A stretch of 14,147 nt of DNA from an uncultured Eubacteriales bacterium (lineage in GTDB: Bacteria > Bacillota > Clostridia > Lachnospirales > Lachnospiraceae), in contig CASFUI010000047.1 in the NCBI GenBank assembly GCA_949297565.1, forward strand, positions 1 to 14,147, in the 5' to 3' direction. The notes below the pieces were generated by a model. It was given only the letters and a program-made list of their open reading frames with translations. It was not told where the DNA came from and ran no database searches. A program made the position numbers and the translations under genes. Positions 6,915-13,528 of this stretch are shown piece after piece. Position 1 is the stretch's first letter. Each line of letters begins with the position of its first letter.

Positions 6915-8672
6915 ATGACAGACAAAAAAGGCAAAAGAGTCTCCTCTGAAACAGTAAAAAAGGTTTTATACAGAATTAAGAGATATTGGGTATTTTTGGT
7001 GCTTTCAGTCATAATGGCTACAGTCACGGTTGCGTCGTCGCTCTATGTCCCTATTCTTGTGGGGGATGCTATTGACTATATAATAGGTCCGTCAAATGTA
7101 GATTTTCAGGCGGTTGCGGGAGTGCTTGCGGGCATAGGAGTTGTAATAGGAATTACGGCATTGTCGCAATGGATTATGAATATATGCAACAATAAAATTA
7201 CATACCACGTCACGCGTGATATAAGGGATGAGGCGATAGAGAAAATAGAGCATCTTCCCCTCAAATATATTGACGGACATTCATACGGAGAAATAGTGAG
7301 CCGTGTCATAGCTGATGTAGACCAGTTTGCGGACGGGCTTTTAATGGGATTTACACAGTTTTTTTCGGGTGTGATGACTATTTTGGGAACACTGCTGTTT
7401 ATGCTTTCTATTGATGTGAAAATTACGCTGGTTGTAGTGGTTATAACACCTGTTTCCTTTTTGGTGGCAAGTTTTATTGCAAAAAAGACTTATAAAATGT
7501 TCAAGCTTCAGTCAGAGACAAGAGGAGAGCAGACGGCTCTTATCGACGAGATGATTGGAGGTCAGAAGGTTGTAAGCGCGTACTGCCATGAGCGGGAGGC
7601 TGTAAATCAGTTTGACGAGATAAACGAAAGGCTTCAGAGATATTCGGTTAATGCCATATTTTTCTCGTCAATTACCAATCCGGCAACAAGGTTTGTCAAC
7701 AGTCTGGTTTATGCAGGCGTTGCCGTTACCGGGGCAATCACTGCTATTTACGGAGGAATTTCAGTCGGACAGCTCTCATGTTTTTTGAGCTATGCAAATC
7801 AGTATACAAAACCGTTTAATGAGATTTCGGGAGTTATAACCGAACTGCAGAATGCTGTTGCGTGCGCGGCGAGAGTGTTTGAGCTTATAGAGGAGACGCC
7901 GGAGACGGCTGAGAGTGAAACGGCTGTTGAGCTTACCGAGGTTGACTGCAGAGTTGATTTGGACAAAGTATATTTTTCATATGTTCCGGACAAAAGACTT
8001 ATTGAGAATTTTAATCTGCATGTTAAGAAAGGTCAGAAAATTGCTATTGTAGGCCCTACAGGCTGCGGAAAAACCACAATAATAAACCTGCTTATGCGTT
8101 TTTATGATGTGAACAGCGGCAATATTGATGTGTCAGGAATTGATATAAGGGAAATGACAAGACGTTCCCTGAGAGCCGGATATGGAATGGTTTTACAGGA
8201 TACATGGCTTAAAAGCGGAACTATCCGTGAGAATATTGTTATGGGAAAGCCTGATGCAACTGATGATGAGGTAATCGCTGCGGCAAAGGCGTCCTATGCT
8301 CATGGATTTATAAAGCGTCTGCCCAACGGGTACGACACGGTAATAGGAGAGGACGGAGGGAGCCTGTCCCAGGGACAAAAGCAGCTCCTATGTATAACAA
8401 GGGTTATGCTGTGCCGTCCGCCAATGCTTATTCTTGATGAGGCAACTTCATCAATCGATACAAGAACTGAGATAAAAATTCAAAATGCTTTTAACAGACT
8501 TATGGAGGGGCGAACCAGTTTTATAGTTGCTCACAGACTTTCCACAATTCAATCGGCTGACGTTATTCTTGTTATGAAAGACGGACATATAATAGAGCAG
8601 GGAAGGCATGAGGAGCTTCTTGCCAAAAACGGATTTTATAAAAATTTGTATGAAAGTCAGTTCGCACAGTAG
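6915..8672 (+). CDS. ABC exporter half-transporter, subunit 2 (canonical ATPase residues)
   Basis: This 585-residue partner has an N-terminal six-helix membrane domain and a C-terminal ATPase. Walker A is GPTGCGKTT (380-388) and Walker B is LILDEATS, with catalytic Glu509. The switch loop is AHRLST with His540. Its signature is LSQGQ (484-488) instead of LSGGQ. In a head-to-tail dimer this altered signature faces the degenerate Walker B of subunit 1, while the canonical LSGGQ of subunit 1 faces Glu509 here. The pair would thus form one active and one inactive ATP site. The frame is open upstream from 6843 inside the previous gene, but AAGGAGG at 6899-6905, nine bases before ATG 6915, fixes the start. 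It begins one base after the subunit 1 stop. The stop is TAG, and the same frame stays open for 35 more codons. Confidence 0.94.
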   Translation: MTDKKGKRVSSETVKKVLYRIKRYWVFLVLSVIMATVTVASSLYVPILVGDAIDYIIGPSNVDFQAVAGVLAGIGVVIGITALSQWIMNICNNKITYHVTRDIRDEAIEKIEHLPLKYIDGHSYGEIVSRVIADVDQFADGLLMGFTQFFSGVMTILGTLLFMLSIDVKITLVVVVITPVSFLVASFIAKKTYKMFKLQSETRGEQTALIDEMIGGQKVVSAYCHEREAVNQFDEINERLQRYSVNAIFFSSITNPATRFVNSLVYAGVAVTGAITAIYGGISVGQLSCFLSYANQYTKPFNEISGVITELQNAVACAARVFELIEETPETAESETAVELTEVDCRVDLDKVYFSYVPDKRLIENFNLHVKKGQKIAIVGPTGCGKTTIINLLMRFYDVNSGNIDVSGIDIREMTRRSLRAGYGMVLQDTWLKSGTIRENIVMGKPDATDDEVIAAAKASYAHGFIKRLPNGYDTVIGEDGGSLSQGQKQLLCITRVMLCRPPMLILDEATSSIDTRTEIKIQNAFNRLMEGRTSFIVAHRLSTIQSADVILVMKDGHIIEQGRHEELLAKNGFYKNLYESQFAQ

Positions 8673-8780
8673 TATAAAATTGAATTTTGGTGCATAATAG
8701 AGATAGCAGAAAAGCTTCAGTCAAATATGCTGCTGCGGGAGCTTTCACCGGAAGAGCTGCCAGCAGAAATAAAATTTTGA
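8673..8780 (+). other. Open frame in phase with the ABC exporter stop; possible gene remnant plus weak hairpin
   Basis: After the TAG of the exporter, the same frame reads 35 sense codons to TGA at 8778-8780. The last part is protein-like (LLRELSPEELPAEIKF). It has no good start with a ribosome binding site; the only ATG, at 8727, would give 17 residues. The stretch also contains an imperfect hairpin (CTGCTG at 8730-8735 with CAGCAG at 8761-8766, AGCT inner arms) followed by AAATAAAATTTT, which could be a weak terminator. It may be an eroded gene end, a former exporter C-terminus, or chance. Confidence 0.3.
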
Positions 8781-8796
8781 AGGGCAGGGATTAAAG

Positions 8797-8991
8797 ATGG
8801 CAATGATAAATAAACAAAAGGTATTAAACGGAGTTGGGAAAGCTGTTGACGTGGCGAATAATGCAGCCGATAAGGCAGTTACGTTTGCCAAGGAGAAAGA
8901 GCTTGACAAAAAGGCCAAGAATATGGCAAAAAATCTCGGAGACGGAATAAAATCCGCCGGGGAATCTATTGAAAACCTTTTTAAAAATTAA
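8797..8991 (+). CDS. Small Lys/Ala-rich helical protein of unknown function (64 aa)
   Basis: I do not recognise this protein. It starts at ATG 8797 behind AGGGA at 8786-8790. It is rich in Lys, Ala and Asn, has no Cys, His, Trp, Tyr or Pro, and contains no long hydrophobic run, so it is likely soluble and almost entirely alpha-helical. Hydrophobic positions recur every three to four residues (VGKAVDVANNAADKAVTFAKE, then KAKNMAKNLGDGIKSAGESI), which gives an amphipathic pattern like proteins that coat membranes or LEA-type stress proteins. It is isolated, 124 bases after the ABC exporter and followed by a terminator. The ribosome binding site and amphipathic bias make it a probable real gene. 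Whether it is cotranscribed with the exporter is not clear. Confidence 0.6.
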   Translation: MAMINKQKVLNGVGKAVDVANNAADKAVTFAKEKELDKKAKNMAKNLGDGIKSAGESIENLFKN

Positions 8992-9029
8992 TTTGTTTAC
9001 TGTTGCGGAAATTTAACTGTCGGCAAAAG

Positions 9030-9056
9030 TATGAGGTCGCAAGTTGCGACCTCATA
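9030..9056. terminator. Bidirectional intrinsic terminator between convergent genes
   Basis: This is a perfect inverted repeat with 13-base arms, TATGAGGTCGCAA at 9030-9042 and TTGCGACCTCATA at 9044-9056, around a single central G. On the minus strand it is followed by a CTTTTG run and would end the MATE transcript, whose stop lies 16 bases away. On the plus strand the exit is AT-rich rather than a pure T-run. Its place between convergent genes suits a shared terminator. Confidence 0.8.
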
Positions 9057-9071
9057 ATAATATTAACAATA

Positions 9072-10451
9072 TTAAGCTTTTTGTGACTCTGTGGATATAC
9101 TCCTCAGAGCTTTTTTAAATTCAAATATGAACAGTACAGCCGTGAAACTTACTGCGAGAAAATCAGCAATAGGCTCTGCCATGTATACTGCGTTTGTCTT
9201 ATCGGCTGTAACTATGTTAGGCATAATGTAGATAAGCGGAAGCAGAAGTACAAACTTTCTCATAACTGCAACAATAATTGAATCGACTGCTTTTCCGAGT
9301 GCTGTAAATGTCATCTGACATGCCATTTGTATACCGAATAAAAACATTGAGCCCATGTAAATTCTAAGGGCATTCTTAGTGAAATCTAAAAGCGCTGTGT
9401 CTGATGTAAACATCATGGCAAAGCCCTGTGGAAAAATCATGACAAACAGCCACAGAAGAACAGAGTATGTAAGGCTTGCCTTTAACAGCAGTTTGTATGC
9501 GCTGCTGACGCGCTGTTTGTTCCTGGCTCCGTAATTATAGCTGATAATAGGCTGCGCGCCCTGTCCGAGACCCTGAAGCGGAAGCATTGCAAACTGCATT
9601 ACGCTTGTCAGTATTGTCATTGCGCCGACTGCAATATCGCCTCCGTATTTTAGGAGAGAGGAGTTAAAGCACACAGAGATAACACTTTCGCTTGCCTGCA
9701 TGACAAATGTAGAAGAGCCCAGAGCAAGAGTCGGGAGTATAATTTTTGCGGATAATCTCATATATTCTCTTCGTATTCTGAGAAGTGTTTTTTTGCCGAA
9801 GAGGAAAGCAAGCACCCAAATGCATGAGAATGCCTGTGAGATAATAGTAGCTAAAGCGGCACCACTCACACCCATATTGAAACCGAAAATAAATATAGGG
9901 TCCAGAATAATATTGGCTACGGCGCCTATGAGTACGGACAGCATACCTGTCTTTGCAAAGCCTTGTGCCGTGATAAAAGCGTTCATTCCCAGAGTGAGCT
10001 GAACGAATATAGTTCCGAGAGCATAAATATTCATGTATTCAAGCGCGTATTGAATTGTATTTTCACTGGCGCCGAATGCCATGAGAAAACTGCGGTTTCC
10101 AACAAGCAGAACTGCCGTCAGGACTACAGAAATAATTATTTGAAGCACAAAACAGTTTCCGAGGTTTTTCTCAGCGGATTTGTAGTCTCCCTGTCCCATA
10201 GAAATAGATGCGCGCGGAGCGCCGCCGTTTCCTACAAGCGCCGCGAAGGCAGATACAATCATTATAATCGGCATACATACGCCAACTCCGGTCAGAGCCA
10301 GTGCTCCGACATCTTTTATATGTCCTATATACATTCTGTCAACAATATTATAGAGCATATTGATGATCTGTGCGGTTACAGTAGGCAGCGCAAGTCTTAA
10401 TAACAGTTTTCCTATTGGAGCTTTTCCCAAAAAGTCTTTTTTATCGTCCAT
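9072..10451 (-). CDS. MATE family efflux transporter (MepA/DinF-like)
   Basis: This 459-residue integral membrane protein has about twelve hydrophobic segments and exports cationic compounds by sodium or proton antiport in characterised relatives. The N-terminus has the MATE opening (LLLRLALPTVTAQIINMLYNIVDRMYIGH). The first half shows GNGGAPRASISMGQGD, and the second half the repeat equivalent LPLQGLGQGAQPIISYNYGA. Together they show the two-fold internal repeat of the family. The start is supported by AGGAG eight bases upstream on the minus strand. It is the only minus-strand gene here, with its own promoter and terminator. The substrate cannot be inferred, and no adjacent MarR or TetR regulator is seen. 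Confidence 0.94.
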   Translation of the reverse strand: MDDKKDFLGKAPIGKLLLRLALPTVTAQIINMLYNIVDRMYIGHIKDVGALALTGVGVCMPIIMIVSAFAALVGNGGAPRASISMGQGDYKSAEKNLGNCFVLQIIISVVLTAVLLVGNRSFLMAFGASENTIQYALEYMNIYALGTIFVQLTLGMNAFITAQGFAKTGMLSVLIGAVANIILDPIFIFGFNMGVSGAALATIISQAFSCIWVLAFLFGKKTLLRIRREYMRLSAKIILPTLALGSSTFVMQASESVISVCFNSSLLKYGGDIAVGAMTILTSVMQFAMLPLQGLGQGAQPIISYNYGARNKQRVSSAYKLLLKASLTYSVLLWLFVMIFPQGFAMMFTSDTALLDFTKNALRIYMGSMFLFGIQMACQMTFTALGKAVDSIIVAVMRKFVLLLPLIYIMPNIVTADKTNAVYMAEPIADFLAVSFTAVLFIFEFKKALRSISTESQKA

Positions 10452-10495
10452 ATTGCTTTCTCCTGTATTTAATTATTATAAATGTACAAATAAAT

Positions 10496-10524
10496 ATTAT
10501 ATGACAGTTTTTTTAAATGTTCAA
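10496..10524 (-). promoter_or_regulatory. Sigma-A promoter for the MATE gene
   Basis: On the minus strand, TTGAAC (10519-10524) and a perfect TATAAT (10496-10501) are separated by 17 bases. The -10 box lies 44 bases before the MATE start codon, and no other gene intervenes. Confidence 0.75.
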
Positions 10525-10591
10525 GTTTATGGAATTATATTGTGTTATAGCTGTAAAAAATACAAATCTGGCAATAAAAAATAAATGTAAA

Positions 10592-10660
10592 TTGGCAATA
10601 TGAATAATATCAGATATAGAGTAAGCTTCGTTGAAAGGAATTTATATAAAGAAGTATAAG
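10592..10660 (+). promoter_or_regulatory. Two candidate tandem promoters for the ECF S-component gene
   Basis: The upstream candidate is TTGGCA at 10592-10597 with TATAGA at 10615-10620 (spacer 17). The second is TTGAAA at 10631-10636 with TATAAG at 10655-10660 (spacer 18). An 8-base direct repeat TGGCAATA occurs at 10569-10576 and 10593-10600, the second copy over the first -35 box. The short leader from either promoter shows no riboswitch fold that I recognise. Confidence 0.5.
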
Positions 10661-10713
10661 ACGGTTTCAGAGAATATAAGTTCCAATAAAATAAAATATA
10701 ACGGAGGTATGTT

Positions 10714-11298
10714 ATGAAAGAATCAAACGATTATGTAAAAGTACTTTCACAGGCTGCATTGTGCGCGGCATTATGTTATGTGGGCGCAACCTTTATAAAA
10801 ATTGATATTCCTGTGGGGACGGAGAAGACAATGTTTCATTTTGGAAATACATTTTGTGTTCTCGCGGCTCTTCTTGTCGGCGGTCCGTGGGGTGGTCTTG
10901 CAGGAGCAGTCGGAATGACGATAAGCGATTTGACAACATCATATGTGACAAGCGCGCCTAAGACATTTGTCCTTAAGCTTTGCATTGGGCTCATTGTCGG
11001 TCTTGTGGCTCACAGAGGTTTTAAACTGTCCAGGGAGCATTCGGCAAAATATGTTACATTTGCAACTGCGGTCTCAAGCGCCGCAGGAATGGTGTTTAAT
11101 ATATTTGCCGACCCGATTGCAGGGTATTTTTATAAAATGTATATTCTGGGCGTTCCACAGGATTTATCAAAGACGCTTGCGAAAATAGGAGCGGTGACAA
11201 CTGTTGTAAATGCTGTAATCGCGGTTGTTTTTGCGTCTGTTATTTACTTGATTTTAAGACCGGTATTAAAAAAGAGCGGAATGCTGAGAGAACTGTAA
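10714..11298 (+). CDS. ECF transporter S component (substrate-binding membrane subunit)
   Basis: This 194-residue membrane protein has about six hydrophobic segments. Its central part FHFGNTFCVLAALLVGGPWG, followed by GLAGAVGMTISDLT, is the conserved core of the riboflavin-type ECF S-component family. Such subunits bind a vitamin or similar nutrient and share a common ECF module (EcfA, EcfA', EcfT). No ATPase or T component is in the window, so it would be a group II type using a module encoded elsewhere. The start is supported by GGAGG at 10703-10707, six bases upstream. It stands alone, divergent from the MATE pump. The substrate is not determinable: no riboswitch or biosynthetic neighbour points to one. 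It is followed by a 219-base intergenic region without an obvious terminator. Confidence 0.82.
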   Translation: MKESNDYVKVLSQAALCAALCYVGATFIKIDIPVGTEKTMFHFGNTFCVLAALLVGGPWGGLAGAVGMTISDLTTSYVTSAPKTFVLKLCIGLIVGLVAHRGFKLSREHSAKYVTFATAVSSAAGMVFNIFADPIAGYFYKMYILGVPQDLSKTLAKIGAVTTVVNAVIAVVFASVIYLILRPVLKKSGMLREL

Positions 11299-11379
11299 AA
11301 TTATGTGTTTATTCTGACCGATATTAAAAGAGCCGTACAATGTATGCATCTGTCACTAAATCAATGATATAAAAGCTGA

Positions 11380-11400
11380 TTGTAACTATTGACATTACAA
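11380..11400. promoter_or_regulatory. Palindromic operator candidate 1 (TTGTAA-N9-TTACAA)
   Basis: Six-base arms TTGTAA (11380-11385) and TTACAA (11395-11400) flank nine bases that contain the whole -35 box of the sirtuin promoter. The right half continues as ACATTACAACA (11392-11402), which is repeated exactly in operator 2. A protein bound here would compete directly with RNA polymerase. Confidence 0.55.
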
Positions 11401-11417
11401 CAAAAGTGAGTTATATT
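11389..11417 (+). promoter_or_regulatory. Sigma-A promoter for the sirtuin-macrodomain operon
   Basis: A perfect -35 TTGACA at 11389-11394 and TATATT at 11412-11417 are 17 bases apart. The expected start of transcription is near 11424, giving a leader of roughly 95 bases before the sirtuin ATG. The two palindromes at 11380-11400 and 11422-11442 bracket this promoter. Confidence 0.8.
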
Positions 11418-11421
11418 TATG

Positions 11422-11442
11422 ATGTAATAAAAAACATTACAA
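11422..11442. promoter_or_regulatory. Palindromic operator candidate 2 (TGTAA-N9-TTACA)
   Basis: TGTAA at 11423-11427 and TTACA at 11437-11441 are again nine bases apart, and the match extends inward to TGTAAT/ATTACA. The element lies over the expected transcription start. Its right half ACATTACAACA (11434-11444) is identical to that of operator 1 and displaced by 42 bases, about four helical turns, which would suit cooperative binding on one DNA face. Confidence 0.55.
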
Positions 11443-11517
11443 CATAAACGCAAATAAAATTATTAGTTTAAATCAAAGCTATATGCGCAAGACAGAAGTA
11501 TATGGAGGCGGTAGATA

Positions 11518-12501
11518 ATGATAGGTACAGGAAAAATAAAGCCTGAAAAAATCAAAAAAGAAAAAACAGATTGGAATCAGTTTCTTTGCGCAACTCCGGC
11601 AAAGGACTATATTTTTCAAAATACTCCTTATGAAGAACAGATAAAAAATGCTGCTGAACTTATAAGAGAAGCCGATTTTATTCTCATTGGAGCAGGAGCG
11701 GGAACGTCGTCTGCAGCAGGTCTTATGTACAGCGGAAAAAGATTTACGGATAATTTCGCGGAATTTATCGATAAATATGGAGCGGCAAATATGAGGGATA
11801 TGTATTCTGCGGGATTTTATCCGTTCCCGACGGAGGAGGCAAAATGGGGCTATTGGTCAAAACACAGTATGATTAACAGAATTTTGCCGCCGGCGCTGCC
11901 TTTTTACAGACAGCTTTATGAGCTGGTGAAAGACAAGGATTATTTTGTAATTACAACAAATGTGGACCATCAGTTTTACAAGGCGGGCTTTGCGCCTGAC
12001 CGTATTTTTGCAACTCAGGGCGACTATGGGCTTATTCAGTGTGAAAAGGGTTGTCATCAAAAGACTTATGACGCGCAGGAGATGTTTCGCCAAATGGACA
12101 CGGAGAGAAAGGATTGTCTTGTGCCGTCATATCTAGTGCCGAAGTGTCCTGTGTGCGGAGGGAACATGGCGATGAATTTGAGATGCGACAGATATTTTGT
12201 TGAGGATGAAAGCTGGCACAGTGCGGCGGAGAGCTACGGCGAGTTTCTCCAAAACATGAAAGGAAAAAAAGGAGTGATGCTTGAGCTTGGAGTTGGATTT
12301 AACACGCCTGTCATTATCCGCTTTCCTTTTGAAAAAATGGCGCGTGAAAATAAAGATTTGTCGCTCATACGTCTGAATTTGAACGAGGCTGTTATTCCGG
12401 CTGGTCTTAATGAGCGGGCAGTCGGAATAAATTGTGATATGGCAGAGGCAGTATCGGATTTATGTGATATTACACGGTCTGAGGAGGGCAAAAGTCTATG
12501 A
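11518..12501 (+). CDS. Class M sirtuin (SirTM-like), likely protein ADP-ribosyltransferase
   Basis: This 327-residue NAD-dependent Sir2-fold protein has the cofactor loop GAGAGTSSAAGL (58-69), a variant of the usual GAGxSxxSGIPxFR, and TTNVDHQF (N148) in place of TQNIDxLH. At ATQGDYG, Gln167 occupies the position of the deacylase catalytic His. Two cysteine pairs (C175, C179; C210, C213) form the structural zinc site. Loss of the His and linkage to a macrodomain are the marks of SirTM enzymes, which in characterised Firmicutes ADP-ribosylate a lipoylated GcvH-like protein. Weak or absent deacylase activity is expected. GGAGG at 11504-11508 lies nine bases before the start. Its stop overlaps the macrodomain start (ATGA), so the two are translationally coupled. 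Automated annotation would probably call it a Sir2 deacetylase; the motif evidence favours the transferase reading. Confidence 0.88.
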   Translation: MIGTGKIKPEKIKKEKTDWNQFLCATPAKDYIFQNTPYEEQIKNAAELIREADFILIGAGAGTSSAAGLMYSGKRFTDNFAEFIDKYGAANMRDMYSAGFYPFPTEEAKWGYWSKHSMINRILPPALPFYRQLYELVKDKDYFVITTNVDHQFYKAGFAPDRIFATQGDYGLIQCEKGCHQKTYDAQEMFRQMDTERKDCLVPSYLVPKCPVCGGNMAMNLRCDRYFVEDESWHSAAESYGEFLQNMKGKKGVMLELGVGFNTPVIIRFPFEKMARENKDLSLIRLNLNEAVIPAGLNERAVGINCDMAEAVSDLCDITRSEEGKSL

Positions 12502-13271
12502 AGCACAGTGAGAAAAGATTATTTTTAATAAATGAACTGCTGCGGGAGAATGGTATGTATCGGACTGTTGAGATACCGTCATCTCCTGACGGGCAGAAGA
12601 GACTGCTTCGCAGTCTGATGAATATACGTCCTCCAAAACCTGTCTCGGAGAGCTTTTTAAATATTCAGGACGAATATTTACAGGAGGAACTGTCAAAAAA
12701 GAAAATTGTCACACCTGAGGAACTGACACCTGTTAAAAAGGGAATTTATCTGTGGCAGGGGGATATTACAACATTGAGAGCTGATGCGGTTGTAAATGCC
12801 GCAAATTCTAAACTTTTGGGATGTTTTGTACCTTGCCATGGCTGTATAGATAATGCCATTCACAGTGCTGCGGGTATTCAGCTTCGTCTGGCGTGTGATG
12901 AGCTGATGTCAGAGCAGGGATATGACGAGCCCACGGGTACTGCTAAAATCACGCCCGCGTATAATCTGCCTTCCGCGTATGTTCTTCATACGGTGGGACC
13001 GATTGTATACGGACAACTTACGGAAAAACATTGCAGACAGCTTGAGGACTGCTACAAGGCATGTCTTGAGCTTGCTGCCGATAACGGACTTAAAAGCGTT
13101 GCTTTTTGCTGTATCTCCACAGGAGAGTTTCATTTTCCGCGCAAAAAAGCCGCCGAAATAGCCGTGCATACAGTTTATGAATTTATGAAGTCAGACTCAC
13201 GAATAGAAAAAGTGATATTTAATGTGTTTAAGCAGGAGGATTATGAAATTTATAAAGGGCTGCTTTCATGA
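12498..13271 (+). CDS. Zinc-type macrodomain protein-ADP-ribose hydrolase
   Basis: This 257-residue cytoplasmic protein has an N-terminal helical region of about 80 residues, then a macrodomain with GDI (88-90), VVNAANS (N100, N103) and a ligand loop CISTGEFHFP (205-214). GCFVPCHGCIDNAIH (108-122) replaces the usual glycine-rich GGGVDGAIH segment. Its C109, C113, H114 and C116 are candidate ligands for the zinc seen in the macrodomains that partner SirTM. Such proteins remove ADP-ribose from the SirTM target, so this is the eraser of the pair. The start codon overlaps the sirtuin stop. No terminator with a GC stem follows; the next 90 bases are AT-rich and apparently without genes. The natural substrate in this organism is not encoded nearby. 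Confidence 0.9.
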   Translation: MKHSEKRLFLINELLRENGMYRTVEIPSSPDGQKRLLRSLMNIRPPKPVSESFLNIQDEYLQEELSKKKIVTPEELTPVKKGIYLWQGDITTLRADAVVNAANSKLLGCFVPCHGCIDNAIHSAAGIQLRLACDELMSEQGYDEPTGTAKITPAYNLPSAYVLHTVGPIVYGQLTEKHCRQLEDCYKACLELAADNGLKSVAFCCISTGEFHFPRKKAAEIAVHTVYEFMKSDSRIEKVIFNVFKQEDYEIYKGLLS

Positions 13272-13361
13272 AAATGCCTGAATTTTAAATAATTATTATT
13301 AATTTATTGCAATACGTTTTACTCCTTAAAAAAATAAAGTGAAATCCGCTGAAGAATATAT

Positions 13362-13390
13362 TTGACACATCGGGGAAAGATAATTATAAT
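13362..13390 (+). promoter_or_regulatory. Consensus sigma-A promoter for sdaAB
   Basis: TTGACA at 13362-13367 and TATAAT at 13385-13390 match the consensus exactly, with a 17-base spacer. Transcription should begin near 13397, leaving a structured leader of about 180 bases before sdaAB. The 90 bases between the macrodomain stop and this promoter are AT-rich and show nothing else. Confidence 0.88.
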
Positions 13391-13418
13391 AAGCCCCGTA
13401 AACATTATTTTTTTAAGC

Positions 13419-13452
13419 AAAGGCGCTTATATCTATGGATATAGGCGCCTTT
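13419..13452 (+). other. Leader hairpin A before sdaAB
   Basis: Fifteen-base arms at 13419-13433 and 13438-13452 (AAAGGCGC...GGCGCCTTT) pair with one G-U wobble around a TATG loop. The bases after it (ATGTTTTTAC) are T-rich, so it could act as a terminator unless the next hairpin forms first. It is the first of four hairpins that abut one another. Confidence 0.7.
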
Positions 13453-13499
13453 ATGTTTTTACTTTATAGGAAACTTCGTTTCCTATAAAGTAAAAACAT
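13453..13499. repeat. Perfect 22-bp inverted repeat (leader hairpin B)
   Basis: Arms at 13453-13474 and 13478-13499 are exact reverse complements around the 3-base centre TTC. The arm begins ATGTTTTTACTTTATAGGAA. A perfect stem this long is unusual for a simple regulator and suggests an interspersed repeat unit or a very stable RNA stem. A short frame (ATG 13453, 11 codons) crosses it but has no ribosome binding site. Confidence 0.8.
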
Positions 13500-13500
13500 A

Positions 13501-13528
13501 CTCCGCCGGGGAGCGCACTGCGGCGGAG
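13501..13528 (+). other. Leader hairpin C before sdaAB
   Basis: CTCCGCCG at 13501-13508 pairs with CGGCGGAG at 13521-13528 around a 12-base GC-rich loop. It is much richer in GC than the surroundings and lies one base after hairpin B and directly before hairpin D. Confidence 0.65.

Noticed and set aside
9700..10584. Several plus-strand open frames across the MATE gene.
   Set aside because: They are antisense shadows of a clearly conserved minus-strand membrane protein with its own promoter and ribosome binding site.
10621..10713. Riboswitch in the leader of the ECF S-component gene, which would have revealed its substrate.
   Set aside because: The leader is short and AT-rich, with no stable multi-stem fold and none of the conserved cores of TPP, FMN, preQ1, cobalamin or folate riboswitches that I can recognise.
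11380..11441. GlnR/TnrA sites at the sirtuin promoter.
   Set aside because: Those sites are TGTNA-N7-TNACA; here the gap is nine bases in both copies, so the match is not exact.
13434..13486. Leader peptide across hairpins A and B (ATG 13435 or 13453, ending TAA 13484-13486).
   Set aside because: There is no ribosome binding site, the frame lies wholly within palindromes, and it has no run of serine codons that would support classical attenuation of sdaAB.
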